Positions 1-15,224 of a DNA stretch of 64,000 nucleotides are shown in pieces. A program made the position numbers and the translations under genes. The DNA comes from Campylorhamphus procurvoides (Eukaryota > Chordata > Aves > Passeriformes > Dendrocolaptidae). Where the stretch lies: the NCBI GenBank assembly GCA_013396655.1, contig WBMV01001910.1, positions 1,054,001 to 1,118,000 of the forward strand, in the 5' to 3' direction. Under the pieces are notes generated by a model. That model saw only the letters and a program-made list of their open reading frames with translations. It did not search any database and was not told the DNA's origin. The first letter of the stretch is position 1, and the number at the start of each line of letters is the position of its first letter.

Positions 1-3000
1 TAGAGGGGCAAAACTGTAACTGCAATTAGTCAAATGTCAAAAGTATTGTTAATATTCTCAGAAGAATTAGGTCTATAAAAATCAAATCAAGACTATTCCC
101 CATTGACAACCATATGGCAAAATCTAAAAGAAATAAATTCAGCCTAATTTTGTGTTTCTGCCATCATTTGTCCCAAGATTCTCTTCTTTGTTTGCTTATG
201 ATTTTGTATTTGTAGGATTTGATTTGTTGGCTTACAGTAAATTGAAATGATATCAAGACTGTTAAATTCAAAACCAAATAGGAATACACACAGAAAATTT
301 TAAGAAATTAAGGAGTAAAAATACAATACAAGTACAGAATAATACAGCAGTCTGTAACCCAAGTTAAGAATATTTGGAATCTAGCCCTACAGTATCTTCC
401 AGATTACTTTATGCCAATCTTTAATTGATGGAGCATCTGCACAAGTGTAGTGAAGTGTAAGAGAGGATCCAGAAACTATCAGCATTACCAAGGAAAATTC
501 CCTCTGAAAAAGAGCACAGCAACACTCTGTTACCACATGGACTCCATCTGAATTAACATTTAGAAAACTGCATTTAATCAGTGCTAGGCACTCATTAAAA
601 CTAGGCTTTACCAAGCAAGCACAATAATAATTGCTTTAATTACATATGTCCTAGGTTACAGAACACAACTAACACATATATGTTTCTATTTCGTTACAAT
701 ATTCAGTACCACAAGCACCAAGGGAATTCTACGGCAAGTACAGAATTTTTAAAAAATGGCATGAATTGGATACAGTTTTTCAGACAAGAAGCAGAAAACA
801 ACTGTGAATGGTAAAATTATCAAATGAAGAAAGTTCAATGAATTTCACCCTGGGACTATCCAACTGCTGGGAAAGTAGAAAAGTCCACACAAAGCTTTCC
901 AAGGGTCTATAGGAAATGGAAGTTTGCATCATCTGCGCTAAAACTGAGAAAAAAACTTGCTGGATCTTACAGACATGAGGATGACTCTCTAGCAGCTGAA
1001 AACATCTCGAGGGAATTATTTAAGTCATACACCTGTTTGGCTCCTTCTGCTCAATATGAACCACCAAGCTCTGTCCTTCTGTGTTTACATCCCTGCCCTG
1101 TGAGAATGCAGCTGCCTGCTGCACACTACCATAGGCATGTTAGCAGAGGGCTCCAGGAGGGAATGCTGAAGACAATCCTAATTGCCAGCAGCTGCAAGGC
1201 TTCTGGCTTCATGGGCTTTTTTTATTTTCTTGTTGAACTCCTGGATTCCCAGACTTGAGCTGGAGCTTTAATTATATCTTCAGTGACCCCCCTTCTGCCC
1301 CCAAAGACTAGTGAGCACACAAGAAAAATTTAAAAAAACCTCACAGAGAACAGATGTTATATGTATACCTACAGAAGGGATATAAATAAATCCAAGCAAA
1401 CAAACAAAAAATCAAAAACCAAAACAACAAAACCCTCCCACCCCATCCCCCATTTTCTTTATTTGGAAAGTAGCAGATCAGACAAAGAGGCATCACAGGT
1501 CTAGCAATACAAAAGCAAACTAAGTAACAGCTGCTGTCTAGAATACTGATCTGGCCTTCATATCTCCTCCATTTAATGTTGTTTTTATTATCAATAATTA
1601 ATTATTACATCAAAATTATCAAGCACAAACAAATGTGAAGCAGCATCAGAGCTTTCAGGGTAGGATCAATCACCACAGCAGTGCTTCCAAGTGTCTGATT
1701 CACTGCAGACAGGAGGTAGCAGAGAAGGTCAATCTCCCACATACGCAGACTTATACATTAAGTTACACCAGAAACATGAGTCTCCCCAGGCACTGAATAT
1801 AAGGCGTCATGGGACAGTACAGGGAGGTCCTCCTCCTTTCAAAAGATGGTCATTGTTAAGGGTAACACACAGCCAATACTCAGTGAGATGAAGGAAAAGG
1901 GTAGGGATGGAGGATACTGGTCTGACCACCATAAAACTTCTCCCTTTTAATCAGCTGACCACAGAGGTAAGTAAGTAATGGGGAGCAAGGTCTGAAAGGA
2001 GGCAGAAGAAAGCCTCAAACTCACAGAAGAGGATGTGGATGATGCTTTTCTGCTCTCCTTCCTTCTCCATGCCACAACCATTCAGAACAGTACACTCTTC
2101 AGACACTGTTCCTCCATAAAAAAATGAACTGCAAACCTATCTTAAAATTCATATGCATTTAGGAATACCTCTTCCCCTCAAGGGGTTGGGGCAATGCAAA
2201 CAAAGCCTCAGTGAGATACATTTTTAAAGTCTGAAAAATAAGACTCGAGCAGCAACGGGAAATACAAAGGCAATCTAGAAAAAAAAACACCATAAGGTAG
2301 GAATGGGAGTGACAGAAGGGAAACACGTCTCTGAAAACAGCAGGAGACAGAATAGTACATTAGTACCAAAAACAACTGTGTGAATGGGTAAAAGGGGAGA
2401 GTTTTTAAAAGTAAAAAACTACAGCAGAATAACATAGTCATTATCACCTTAGATAGCATAGAATTAAATTGCAGAAGTAGAAGAGAGGAAATGGAGAAAT
2501 CTAGTCATCTTTTCTTTGTTTGTGAGCATAAACCTGTTTCCACTGAAAATCAGCAGCAACACTTCCATTAACCTCAACAGAAGGGGGCGGGGGGAGACAG
2601 GGGCGTAGGAAAAGGCTTTACAACCTAACTGGGTATGAGAAGGATTCAGTCTGGATTTGACTGGATTCAGTGCCAAGCACTGAGCAAACCAGAAGCCACT
2701 GCAAGATATCTGTCTGAGTGAGTCCCTATTCTTTCTGAAGAAAACTGAAACTGAAACATTTTCTTTATGTAACTACTTCTTTCACTCCCACAGATCTAAT
2801 TTCTATAGAATATTAAACACCTTTTGTGATGTTCTATTAAACAACCCAATACTTTTGCCATTCCAGTAAAAAAAGAGAATAAAAAACGTTAGTAAAAATA
2901 ATACAGACAGAGGCACCACTTATTTTCCCCCTCAAATGAGAGATTCTAGTAGTGCCACATGAAAGGGACTGTTTTAACATAGCCAGATCATTACATTTGC

Positions 3001-6000
3001 CTGTTATCTAAGTTCACACATTATACAATGACACGTACACAATGTAAATGCCTAAGCAATAAGAAAACTATCCAACAGCGTATTACACTTATTTGATAAA
3101 CTACTTCTCCAATAAATGGTAGGGGTTTTATTTTCAAAATTCAGGCAAGTCTTGCCTATTGCTCCAAAGTTACGGATACACATGGAATTTTTCATTCTCG
3201 AACTTGAAAACCATTTTAAACAGAAAAGCTCTTTTTAGGAACAGAATGTATTTTTCAAGCTTATTAGAGTATTACAACTCCTGTAAACTAGGATTAAATA
3301 TCAAGCACGGCAAAATGTCATGCCAAGTGCGAGTGTTCTTTCCCCAGCTGTATTTTTTGACTGTTCACTGTGGCAGATTGTCCCAAAGGCCTCATAATCT
3401 ACATCAGACGACATAAAAAATGTCCTAATAGGTTCACCTTTCCTCTGAACAGCTCCTTTCCTGGCAATTAGCGTTATGACTGGGAAACAGAGTGTTAGGC
3501 TGAAACAAAAAAAAGATCTTTCTAGTGCAAAGCTTGGTTGAGAGAATGATTGAGTAAGTTCTGGGGATCTTCCCTTGCTACAGGTTTCTCTGGGAGCATG
3601 CAGGAAGAACACTTGGCACAGAGCAGTTTTCATGAGTAAATTAATGTAGGGGTTTTCTAAGAAAGTAGTTAAGTCTTGAGAATTCAAGTCATTTTTCTTC
3701 CTCAAAAGGAAAAGAGAAATTGCTGACAAAATGAACACTTTCTCACTGTTTTATTTTTTATACCAAGTTTGTTGTGATCTTCAGTGGATACTATATAGTC
3801 ATACTATTTCGCTTAATGTTTGACAGTTTGTGCTCTTCCGAATTAAACTTGGAGATAGACTGATTCCTTCACCATTTGTTGAAGGAGAGGCAAAAGATTA
3901 TTCTCAACCCCACTCTTACATTTCATGGATTTCTTTAAAATCTAATAATGAGTGCCTAGGAGAGTGTGCTGGAAGAGACACTGTCTGACACAATACAATT
4001 TTCTGTCATTTTCATCAGTTTATCCATGTTGCTCAGGAAAATGTTGGAACAAAGATAGCAGGCTGGAAGCTTTTACTGGAGTGTACACTAATCACCATGA
4101 CTTTTGTAGTCTGTCCATAAATCAAAATACACAAGTTATTTTGGACCTTAACCAACAGATACAGGCACACAGCCAGTCAGATCAGATGAATTGTGGTGGT
4201 TGAGGTGATGTGGATTTAGGGACATGATGAGACTCCACGCTACCTGAAAAGTGACAGCCATGAGAATGCCAGAACTCTCTGAGCTCACCTCTGGTAGCTC
4301 CAGGAAAAGAGGACACTTGGGGGGACCAGAGGCTCCCCGGCTTCCTCCTCACCCATTTGTCTGAGGTCTCACCCATCTGCTCAGGCAGCCTCCATGAGGA
4401 GGGCCATGCAGTGAGTCACGTACATTCATAGACTGGTGCACACCCCACAGCCTGAGGGCTCAATACACGAAAACATTGAAGCCCACTTAGTGCAACACTG
4501 CAAGACAGTAACCCAATAAAAAGTGGGAATTTTCTCCCCAATGTTCAAATGCTAGCTAGGAATTATTTTTGTCCCTAAAGAACACTGTGCAGGAAAATTA
4601 TCTTACTGATTGTGAATGATTAATGTTAACACTAAGACTATGTATGTAACTTCATGAAGAATATAAATGGAACATCTGTTAAAAACTATACCTACTTAGA
4701 AAGAAGTGCATCATATAATTTTTAGAAACAGAACTGTGTTTTACAAGCTAATATAACTGTTTGAATTACTTTGCAGCTGTCAAGCTAAAATTTCTTTCTG
4801 TAAAATATACTACATTTCTGTGTAAGCATAGTGGAAATTGTACTTATTTCAAAACTAGCTTGTCTAAAAACAGATGCTGAATTCTACAGAACCCTGAATG
4901 TGTTCAGTTCCTAACCATTTATCGTGTAGTTTAAAGCAATTGTTCTGTTAAGTGCAGCCCAAAGATCACCTGCAGCTTACAAAGTCGTTGCACATCCAGC
5001 CCTCAAGCTGGGTCTTTAATAGTTTCATCTACATGAAGATAAAGTTTCACTGACTGCAGGTGAATTTTGTGATATAGCCCATACATTGATTAATAAAAGT
5101 ATTAACAAATCTCCTGGTTTAAGAGGACAGTGCTTGATCCCTGACTGAACCACTGGACTGTTCACCTGCAATGAACAGGGGATGTGGTTGATGTGATCCA
5201 GGATACACTGCAAATCACACAGTAATGCTTCTTGCTGCCAGAGCTATGAAACAGTTCAGTGGCCTTGCTGCAAAAATGCGGATAAAACAACCTTCCTTGA
5301 AAGTTCATGATTGGTCAAACCAAACACCTGGGGGAAACAGACCTGATTAGGAGCATCCTTCTGAAACCCTGACAGTCAGACTGTCCAGCTCATGAGCTCT
5401 TCTCCCTGTTAACCCTTCTAATGTCCTCCTGGAAAACTCACGGGGAGGTAGAAAAAATAGTGTATTTGTAGTTAGAATTTCTGCCACCAACATATTTGGA
5501 CTAAAACCAAACAAAACTAAAAACTTCAGACACCTTAAGGGGGAATCTCTAGAGGAATGAATGAAATTCTCTTTTCCTTTCTCAGGGAACTTCTACAGAC
5601 AAACATCACCTAGAAGTCGGATGCTTTACAACGGTGTTCTTCAATTCCATGTCATCTTTTCATAATTGCCTGGATTCTGGCATCCTTTCACTAACTCTTA
5701 AGCCACTCCATTAAGTAACATGGAAATATCCACGGAATAAAAAGTCCTGCCCTATATGGGAAAGGGTTAAAGGAATCCATTGCTGATTGTCACTGAGAAG
5801 TACCATACAAAGATATACATGACTGAAAGCTAATATTAGGCACTGAAAACCAGTTACACTTCTAAAAACCCAAGTTGCAGCTGCACTTTATTCCAAGAAG
5901 CTCTGCTAAAGTTTTCTTATAGGTCTGCCTATTCACTTGCATTCCTGGAAGACTTAAATGTCTCAGAAACTGCAGCACACCATTTCTGTTTTCCTAGATT

Positions 6001-9000
6001 GCCAGTTTTATAAGCTAAGTAAAGGAAGAGGGGGAAAAGACTCACATAGTTTTGTGGAGTTACAGCCTTAGATGAACCTGGCTGCCCAGGATTCCACATG
6101 CATCTGAACAGTGTTGAATCCCTTTTCAAGCTCTTTGGCCTTAAGCACAAATGTAGATCCCTCTAATGCCCTTTCTGGAGACACAGAGCATGTACTCAAG
6201 TTGCTTGGTCCCTTCACAAAATTTCTGGTGCTCCCATGTCTCCCAACAGCAACTTTAGCTTTCTTGGAGCCTCAAACTAGCAGCCATGGAAATTGTTGTT
6301 TTCTTCTTCAGAGACTGCAGGTAGAGATACTCTGATGGAGACACAGACTCTCCTCAAAGAAGGATCACAGTCTACTTCCTGAAGAGGTGCAAGCAATGCA
6401 CAGATTACAGAAGAACAGCTAAAACCTCCTTATATTCCATCTGTGAATTCACTCTTTCCAAACCTCAGACTTCTGACAAAAATCACACATCTGAATCCCA
6501 GGACCCGATTTTTAAAGTTCATGTTGTTCTTGATGATTAAGAGCTGTTAATAAGAAAAAACTGTATGCTTTTATGAAATTCTGCTCCTTCATGCTCTTTC
6601 CAGTGGCTTCACCTGTCTTATGGTGAGTTATTACTGAAATGAACTCAAAATCTAAATCCTTTGAGCTACAGCCAACTAATTAGTTTCAAACATTTACATT
6701 TGAAAACATGATATTCCAAGGTAATAAACTATATTTTCTGTCATTCACCTACTGCCAGAGTGTTCCCACAAATCCTCGTTAGGCCAACCTGAAATCTCAA
6801 TCTAGCTGAAGTTAACAATCAAACAGACTACGTTTTATTTCCTAATAAAACCCCATGGTTATATAATGGATTATTTATCAGCAGTGGTCACCCACTGTTA
6901 TGTAACAATACAACTATTACTTGTTTTTTGGCACAGGCAAATTGTTGCAGAATCTACCACTGACTGCTTAATCACAGGTTAGAAGAATTGACTTTTAATG
7001 TTGTCTTCTTTACAATAAACAGTGTACAAATGTTATTCTAAATTAACACTGAAAAAATATTACCCCTGCTTGTAAACAGGGAAAGAGAGATATTACTGTG
7101 AGCTACTCAAGGTCCCACAGGGATATAAAGAACTTCAGAACCCCTGGGTTTAGTTGATTCACATGATTATTCTCCCTTGTCTGACAAAAGTATCTTTTTT
7201 TGTCCGGTGCAGAAATGTCCAGAAACAATCAGGATTTTGAGAGCTGAACAGAACATAGGTTCAATACCTCTTGCTGAGGCATTTTTTGTGTGCTTCACAG
7301 TCACCAGCAAACTAAGGTGAAGAAATCCAAATATAAATAGGTCAGAAACAATGTGGTTGTACTCTTCTTATTATTCTTAGAATAAATGTTCTTTTCAATC
7401 ACAATAGATTAAAAAGCCATAAATTGCAGTCAAAGCTTAATCCTGCTTAATAACAGTAATAATGAAAAGAAGCATATAAAAGACAACTCCTTCTGTTTCG
7501 GAGTATTCGCACTATTCACATTAGATAGCAAAGACAGAAGTGCTGTGTCCAGTGACCAGGAAATCAGGGTAAGGTGAAACAGTTTAGCAGAAGTCACAGA
7601 CCCTGATCACCTACCCAGCCAATGGGAGCAATCTATAAATATCAAACAAAGGCCATATTTAAAAAGTAAAGTTGGAAGAAAACAAAGATTTAGGTTTGTC
7701 CCATCCTTCTAAATGTAGAAACAAAATGAGAGAACATGTAAGATGCCTGAAGGAGAGGACAACAGGCAAGTAATCAAAGCTGGCATCACTGGCAGACCAG
7801 AGACAGGAGTTGGCACCTCTCATTTAATAAACCTGAAGGAGAGGGATTTTCACCATTTAGCTCTACCCCTCAGGCAAGACCAAAGAATTAGTATTTGATG
7901 CAAAAAGATGGACACAATAAGAAAAGCACAGGTGACTGATTGGATCTGAAGGGGAAAACAAATCTGGAGAAAAGGATTTAAGTAATTGCAATGACTGCAC
8001 TTGCAAGGCACAAGACATTGCTTATACAGTGAAGAGTCCACTATTACTGTTGGCCATCAACATCAGGCTACATCTAGAAAACAATTATAAACAACAACTG
8101 TGGAATGATTGGCTCTGACTTCCTAAAAACACAAGTCAAAATCTATGTGCCATAAATAAGGGGTTTCATAATACAAACAGGTCTAGTTAATCATATTTAA
8201 ACGTCTGACATACCTCACAGTAGGGCTAACACAGCAGCGTGAGGCCATGCTACGTGAAGACATTTAATGAAATAATACAGAAATACCCTACCATATGGGC
8301 AAGCCACAAGCAAGACTGTGGGAAGTGGAAGAAACAACAGAAATAAGAGGCCCCCTACCCCCTGAAAAACAGTGCAAGCATTCTTGTAAAGAGATATGAT
8401 TCTTGTAAAAATCATAATATGTTTGAATAAACTATCCACATTTAATCACATGTTTAAGCAAACAAGGTAAAACATATATTTGGTTGCCTGTTTGTTTTGC
8501 ATGAAATAAGCAAAAAGTTACATATCAAAATAAAATATTATGCATACATGAGACAGATTCTGAAGCATACAAATCCAGCCAGCATCCCTACATAACCCTG
8601 TGCTCACTTTTGGAAATCAGCAGTGATCCTTGAAAAGAATACTTCAGATGTTTTAGAGCAGATACAACACATTTCATAAATAAAACTTTGATATATACAA
8701 GCTGAAATGGTTCTGTAATATGTAGATAAATTTTAGTACCATCATCAATTAAGAACAATAACAAATAGAAAAAGTATCTTGAGCAATACAGGAAGTAGAG
8801 ACAATATATTTAGTGGGAAATACAAACTGGGAAAATAATTGTAAGACATGAAAATCATGAAACTGGATAGGCAAGTGAATCTACACAGTAGACCTCTGTA
8901 CAAACCTAGCGTTGCCTAGACCAAAATAAAAAAAGTGAGCTGCTGTGCAACTTGAAATGAATGGAGTTAATCCTTGAATACAGCAAGAAACAGAGACTTT

Positions 9001-11575
9001 ACTCTCTCTTTTCTTTCTTTTGTTGTTGTTGTTTTTTGTTTGTTTGTTTTTAATGAAAAAGAAGAATATTAGGTTAGGACACACCAAACAACAATTCTGT
9101 ACCATTCCGGCACAACCATTCTGGTAGAGCTTAATGTTTCCCAGTTGTCCAGAGCCACATGCTCATGTGCTCTGGATATGAGCACTCCAGATAAAGTCCT
9201 CAGTGCTGCTAATGGAGAATTACAGGGAAACAAAATAGTCCACATATTTCTCAGATCTTATCAGCAGCTGAAAATAAATACACACATTGTGAAAATAATT
9301 CACTGGCACTGAACTGCTCAGACCCCTCTCTGTAATCTTCATATGCCTTTTCATTGTTAGGTTTTCCTTCAATCCTCTATTATGGTCACCACATACTAGT
9401 GAGATGGTTGTCAGTGTAATCAAGAAAACTGAATATTGTGAGAACATTAAAACAAACCTGCAATTGATGGATCATTACAATCATGTCAGATGGTTCTGAA
9501 CTTACTAACAGGGCTTTCATAGGCACAGCAACTCATGCAGACTCAGAAAGGGGTTGGCAGCACTAAAGAAAGCCGGAGTTGATTAGGGAGAAACAGGAAA
9601 TCACAGAAAACTGCTGCAGTTCCCAGTCCTCAACCCACAGCAAGCACAGCTGTAACTCCTTAAAGATCAGTACAAGAAACCCAAGACTTGGCAGTTTTAT
9701 GCACTCAACATCTTTATATACATGAACCATAATGCAAAGGTGGAATAAAACTGTTCTTTTAAATCTTACAAACTCCAGAATATTACCAAACCTAATCAGT
9801 GGGTGCTCATGGTACCCAAACAAGATCAGAGTTAACCACGATATGGGTGGCCATCTAGCCACCAACAGAATGTATGACTCAGTAATGTTAGGAGAGTGGC
9901 TCAGCCAGAAGAGAAGAAAAAACTTTTGAATACTACATTGACAAAGGTTTGCCTTGGAAAACTATTTGTGAGGAAGCTAAGATTTCAATAAGGCCCTTAT
10001 CCTCACAGCATCTTTCTGGATAACAGAGTCTTTTTAAAAAGATTTTACTAGCCCCTTACATGTCTCTACCAAAGTTACATGACACTGTTTATATCACTAT
10101 ACACTAAATGGATGAAACTCTTCACAATTACATGAACACATTCCTGAACAGTAGTCAAAACTAGGAGGAGGTAGAGAGAGCTCTTGTTCGTCTCATCAGC
10201 ATTTTACTGACTTCATAGGAAAACAAGTATATCAGGTGTATGAAATTACCCAGAGGTTTCATATGTTACATCAAGCCCTGTCTACTGCAAAAAAAACCCC
10301 AAACTCAACCAAAACACAAAGTTACACAGTTCAAAGCAAAAAGAGGCAAAAAGTTTGGCAAAAGCCAAAGAGGGGACTGAAGAAAAATCATCTACAGGTT
10401 TCTCACTTTTATGAAGTTACCTGAAATCTGAATCCTTAATCACTGTGCAAATATCAAGAACCCACTCATCTCCTAAAACACAGGCTCCATTTCTTCTTAC
10501 AACATCTAAGTTCTCTTGCTGACAGCTAGGATTTGCCCAAAAGTGAGCACAAAGACTCCACTGCAGAATTCAGTCTGGCATGTTGGCCTTAAGGGAATAT
10601 AGGAAGCAAAATAAAAATTAACGAATTGTCAGTCAACAACATACACAGACATCCTAGAGGGAAAGCCTCTAAGTGCAGGGTAAGAACATAAATCCCACAG
10701 CACACCACCAATTCATATCTCTAAGGGCAGCAAGACAACATGCACAACACTATAAAATATAACTGGAACCTTTCCACAAGCTCCCCAGAGATTTATAAAA
10801 CATGGTCTGCTCTTATTTCCTCTTTTTACACTACAGACAAGGGTTTTATCCTTGTTTTCTGCTCCCTTAGTAGAACAGGAGACAATACTGCTGTATCCGA
10901 TTTCCTCAGGACATAGCTTTAGGACAGTCTCTCATTGAGATGTTTGCTATGATCAGCTCTTGTTGTTATACTAAACCCCTAAGTGAAAAATGTTCACAAA
11001 TAATCGGTTGTGCTTACTATTTCTTCAGTTGTGCTACAGCATTACTGTTGCACTTCTACAATTATCACCCAAGGTCTTGCTGCCTTTATGTCTTGTGCAT
11101 TCCCTGAGCCTGTGCCAAGCAGATGAAGATGCTGCCTACTCAGAAAAACTGTTTTTATAACAATTCTGCAGTGTCAAAAATGAGCATGCAGAGTATCAAG
11201 CAGGGGAGAGTCAAGTTCGTCAATTTTCCAATTCCCTCAGAGATCAGTTCTAAACTACCACGACCACTGCATTTTCCTCCCCACTAGAAGAAATTAACTC
11301 CTCAAAACACACATTCACCCCTTCATCCTGTGTGCTTAAAACTCACTTGCTGGGGAGGAAAAAAACCACTTAAAAACACAAGGCTATGATAAGAACAGGT
11401 AGTAAAAACAGATGGTAAAAAAGTAAAGAAAGTTTCTCAGGCAAATAAATTAAGGCATCAGACCCACATAAGAAAACTCTTTATTTTCAGTACTTCCAAC
11501 AAGAGCTAACTCTCTGGAAGCAGGAGTGGTGGCACTGCTTATCATAGTATGCACCATGACCAAAAACATAACATT

Positions 11576-12005
11576 GCAAGTGTCCTAGTTCAGCAGGAGG
11601 GACCAGTTATCACTGTGTGGGGGTGATCAAAGCTATGTATTCTACCCCCTCTATTCATTCCCCAAGAACAATGGACCATTTGCAGCAGCTGCCCAGTCGT
11701 TAGCACCTTCACACCNCGGCCAGGCACGACAGTGCCACCTGCTGTCTGTGGATATAATCACATTTCCCTTTTTGGGGAGTAGCCAAGAGGATCTTTTAGA
11801 CTGTTTTGCCTTGTCATTTGGGGGTGGAGGGGTTTGTTGGAGACAGTTGTTGCATATATATATATGTGTTGTGGCTAAGAACTGTTATCTTTTCCTTTAC
11901 ATATATTTTTTCCTAATTAAAGTTTTGTTCTCTAAATTTAAAGGAGAGGGATTATTTCTTGGCCAACATAGATATCTTAGTTCTCCCTTGAACTAAGACA
12001 GCAAG
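11576..12005 (+). mobile_element. Complete solo LTR with 5-bp target-site duplication
   Basis: The LTR proper spans 11581-12000 (420 bp). It starts TGTCCTAGTTC and ends GAACTAAGACA, so its two ends form an imperfect inverted repeat of about 11 bp with the TG...CA termini expected of a retroviral LTR. The five bases before it (11576-11580, GCAAG) are repeated exactly after it (12001-12005). An ATTAAA polyadenylation-type hexamer lies near 11917, followed by a T-rich stretch, which supports plus orientation. A short TA repeat occurs near 11850 and one undetermined base at 11716. There is no internal gag, pol or env sequence, so this is the recombination remnant of an endogenous retrovirus. A 5-bp duplication is typical of ERV-L-type elements, but the family assignment is inference. 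Confidence 0.85.
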
Positions 12006-15000
12006 CAATCAGGGAAAATTCCAACTGACAGCTTAGCACTCTCCCATTAAGTGGAAAAAAAAAGGTAAAAATAGCTGATATTTTTTAAATCAAGGAATAT
12101 AGAAACAGTTTATTTTTACACTCAGAGAAATGTCTTGTGCCCCAGACATCCTTTGAAAAACATTATTTCTGGAAACATAACCCAGTAATTTTCTCCCTTC
12201 AAAACACATCTTTCTCAGTATTTCTTCTTGACAAAAAGGCAGTCTGCTTTAGCCTTTTCTATAAAAATAGTTTTCAATAATAATAATAACAACGTTTGAT
12301 TTAATGTACACATGGGCATCAAGGAAATTTCCTTGGCTGGCATGCAGTGTGTATCCTTCAGTTTGCCTTCCCTGACTCATGGAAAGCCTCTTCTCTGGCC
12401 CTGCACTCCCTCATGGAATTGCCATTTGATAACTGAGAACCACAACCTGCACTGATGACACAAATCTTTATACCACAGAGGGCACATCTCTGCCCACTAG
12501 TATAGAAATCACACCATAAATAGTTTAACTTATTACACAGGTGATGTGAATTTCTTAAAGGTCTCACGTAGTATGTTCATACTAGCCTTCTATTTTAAAA
12601 AAACAATGGGCTGTTGAAGTGAACCTCCCAAAACCCTTGGCTGCCTGATCACCACACAGTCTCTAAGCGTCAGAGTTATATCTCTTTCTGATGAAACTAA
12701 GCCAGAATATTCTCTCAGCAAGCACACCTAGCAAGGCTCAACACATGCTAAGTCTCCGTTGTGGCACCTAAATCTTTAACGCAGCTTTTTTAAAGTGTTT
12801 TTTTCCTTTAATTATAGCGTCAGATGTAAAAACTCTATTGCAACACCAGGATTTTTGTTTTGAAAGATGTAAAAATGATTTGCAATTAGAAGAGTTAAAA
12901 GTTTGGACAACCAATAAAATACTTTCCCTAATCCCAAGAGAACAAGACACAAGTTTATTTTACTAACCCAAAAGCAAGTAAGCAGGTTTACAGATGGACT
13001 AAAATACATCCTACCCCTGCAGACTTGAGAGCCCAAGGCTAGTTTAATTAGAAGAAAAGGGAAAAATTGAGAGGACTGAACAGAACTGTAGGAAATCAAC
13101 TCACATACTACATGTGCTAACAGGCCAAATACCAGAGTAACTGCAAGTTCCTGAACTGACACAGCACTTGGAGAGGGGGACTGAAATTCAAATGCACCCA
13201 GGGCACCAGCAGCTCATGCACACTGAGCCTGTACAAGCGGCCAGAGATGTCACGTGGTGGCCTCTCTCCAGCTGTGCACCCTGCAAGCACCAGCCACATA
13301 CACCACTGACACTGCACAGCTCCAGCAGCCCAGGAGATCTCACCATCACCAGGGTGCTATAGGCAGATGAGCAAAAGGAGCGTACCAAAGTTGAGTATAA
13401 GAGGGAAAGGGAAATAAGAACTTACAAAATCTATTTATTCAAAAACTTCTACTCCATTTGGTATATATAAACCAATTTAGTTTTTTTCATTTCAACAGGC
13501 AGAGGATCTTAGTTAAACTCAAATGTCTGAGGAAAGCTGTTGTTTTCAGTTGAGCCATAAACTAGATGACCAGTCCCATGCTACAACCAGCAGGGTTACT
13601 GAAGAAATAGTGATGACAAAACTATTTTGTGCTACCATAGGCTTGTTTGTTCACAGCAATTGTTCTGTTTATTAAATAATCAAAGTGAAAGAAGGTAGTA
13701 AAAATGAAGTGTTTAGCTGTAAGGCCCCTGAAATTATTTTAGAGTGTGGGTGAAATTTTAGAAACTTATATACAGGTCAAGATCTTTTGGCTGAAAATAA
13801 TAGCTGGTGGTCCATGTCATTTAATGGGCAACAGGGGCAGCTTTCTAGGGTGAAGTGACCTGTCTCACCTGCATCACTCCCAGCCCATGATACATGAAAG
13901 AGAATACAGGTCTGCTTTGACACACTGCATGCATACAGAGCAATAGAGATGCTCAGGGACCTGACCTCTTGAGTAGGCTGGGCTCAGGTAATGTCATGTC
14001 TAGTCCCCTATTAACAGCAAACAGCTCTCATGCTCACACACAAGTCCTAGCCAGTGCTTACCAGCTGAAATACAATCCCAAAGAGACATGGCACTTTTTC
14101 GTCTCTACGGACAGCAGAACAGGTCACAAGAAGAGAAACTCCTAAGATGGCAGCAAAAAATTACGTATACTGGCATTTTTAATGGAACAAGGGCAGAAGA
14201 GGAGGGGAAGGAGCCTTCAGGGCTCATGACACAATTGGAGGATACACTTTCAAGGACAGAACATCCATTTTAAAGGCCAGATGCACCTCCTTGTTATAAA
14301 AAACCCCCAAGCCAAACCAAACCAACCAACCAACAAAAAACTTCATCCAACCAACAAAATACAATCAAAAAGCAAAAAAAAAAATCCTAATAAAGCTAGT
14401 GTACAATCCCAGAATTCATAAAATGTGGCAGAGCGTGCAGGAAGAGTAAGCCCTTACTTTCCCCAGACATGGAGTTTTAGGGAAAGGAGAAAGATCTTCT
14501 AAGCAAATAATTCTCATGTCTGGAGCCAAAGACAGCACACCAAGTGTTGGGAAGAGGTGATGTGGTAAGAAGTCACCATGCCAACACCTGAGAGTTGAAA
14601 AATCCCCTAATAATTGGGCTCTTGGCATTTAACTCTGAGGATTCTTGGGAACTTTCTGTTTGAGTTCTCAAAAAACCGCTCAATTTTGCTTCTTTCTAGA
14701 GCCCTTAAAGGAGTTATTATTAAGATACAGTGTTACAACTTTATCTAATCTGTGGTTCTTGAGAAAGAGAAGGATTTACTGAAAATTTCAGATTCATACG
14801 AATACATTCACCACAGGATAAATACTAAACCATTTCAAAAGTTAAAGGATACCTTTTTATTTACAAAATGTTTCAAAAACATACAGCTAGGAAGCAAAAT
14901 ACCCAGGCTAGCTTATTACAACTACATTTCAACCATGTAAATTGAGTATTTTCACTGTAAAAAACATCTGCTAAAAACTGGGGACACTCATCAATTTATT

Positions 15001-15224
15001 GTACACAACAGTAAATGTATGTATTATTTTAAGTTGTACAAGATCATTAATCTCAGCACAGTCAAGCTATTAAAGCAAAAAGAGCAAGTATTCAGACTTC
15101 TACAAAAGGCCAAATAATATGGATACTATTGAGTGATTGCAATAAGACATATTATTTGAGAAGGTTCATTAAAAACAGTTCTGTTACTCTTAACTCCTAA
15201 TATCCATGTTTAAATATTTCACCA

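Noticed and set aside
11581..12000. A full endogenous retrovirus associated with any of the three LTRs
   Set aside because: No gag, pol or env sequence was seen next to or between the LTRs. The 11.6 and 32.1 kb copies have their own target duplications, and the 17.7 and 32.1 kb copies are in opposite orientation, so they do not bound one provirus.
13165..13390. Cluster of overlapping open frames on both strands in a locally GC-richer patch
   Set aside because: Frames in three or more registers over the same bases indicate a stop-poor composition rather than a gene. There is no motif and no splice context.
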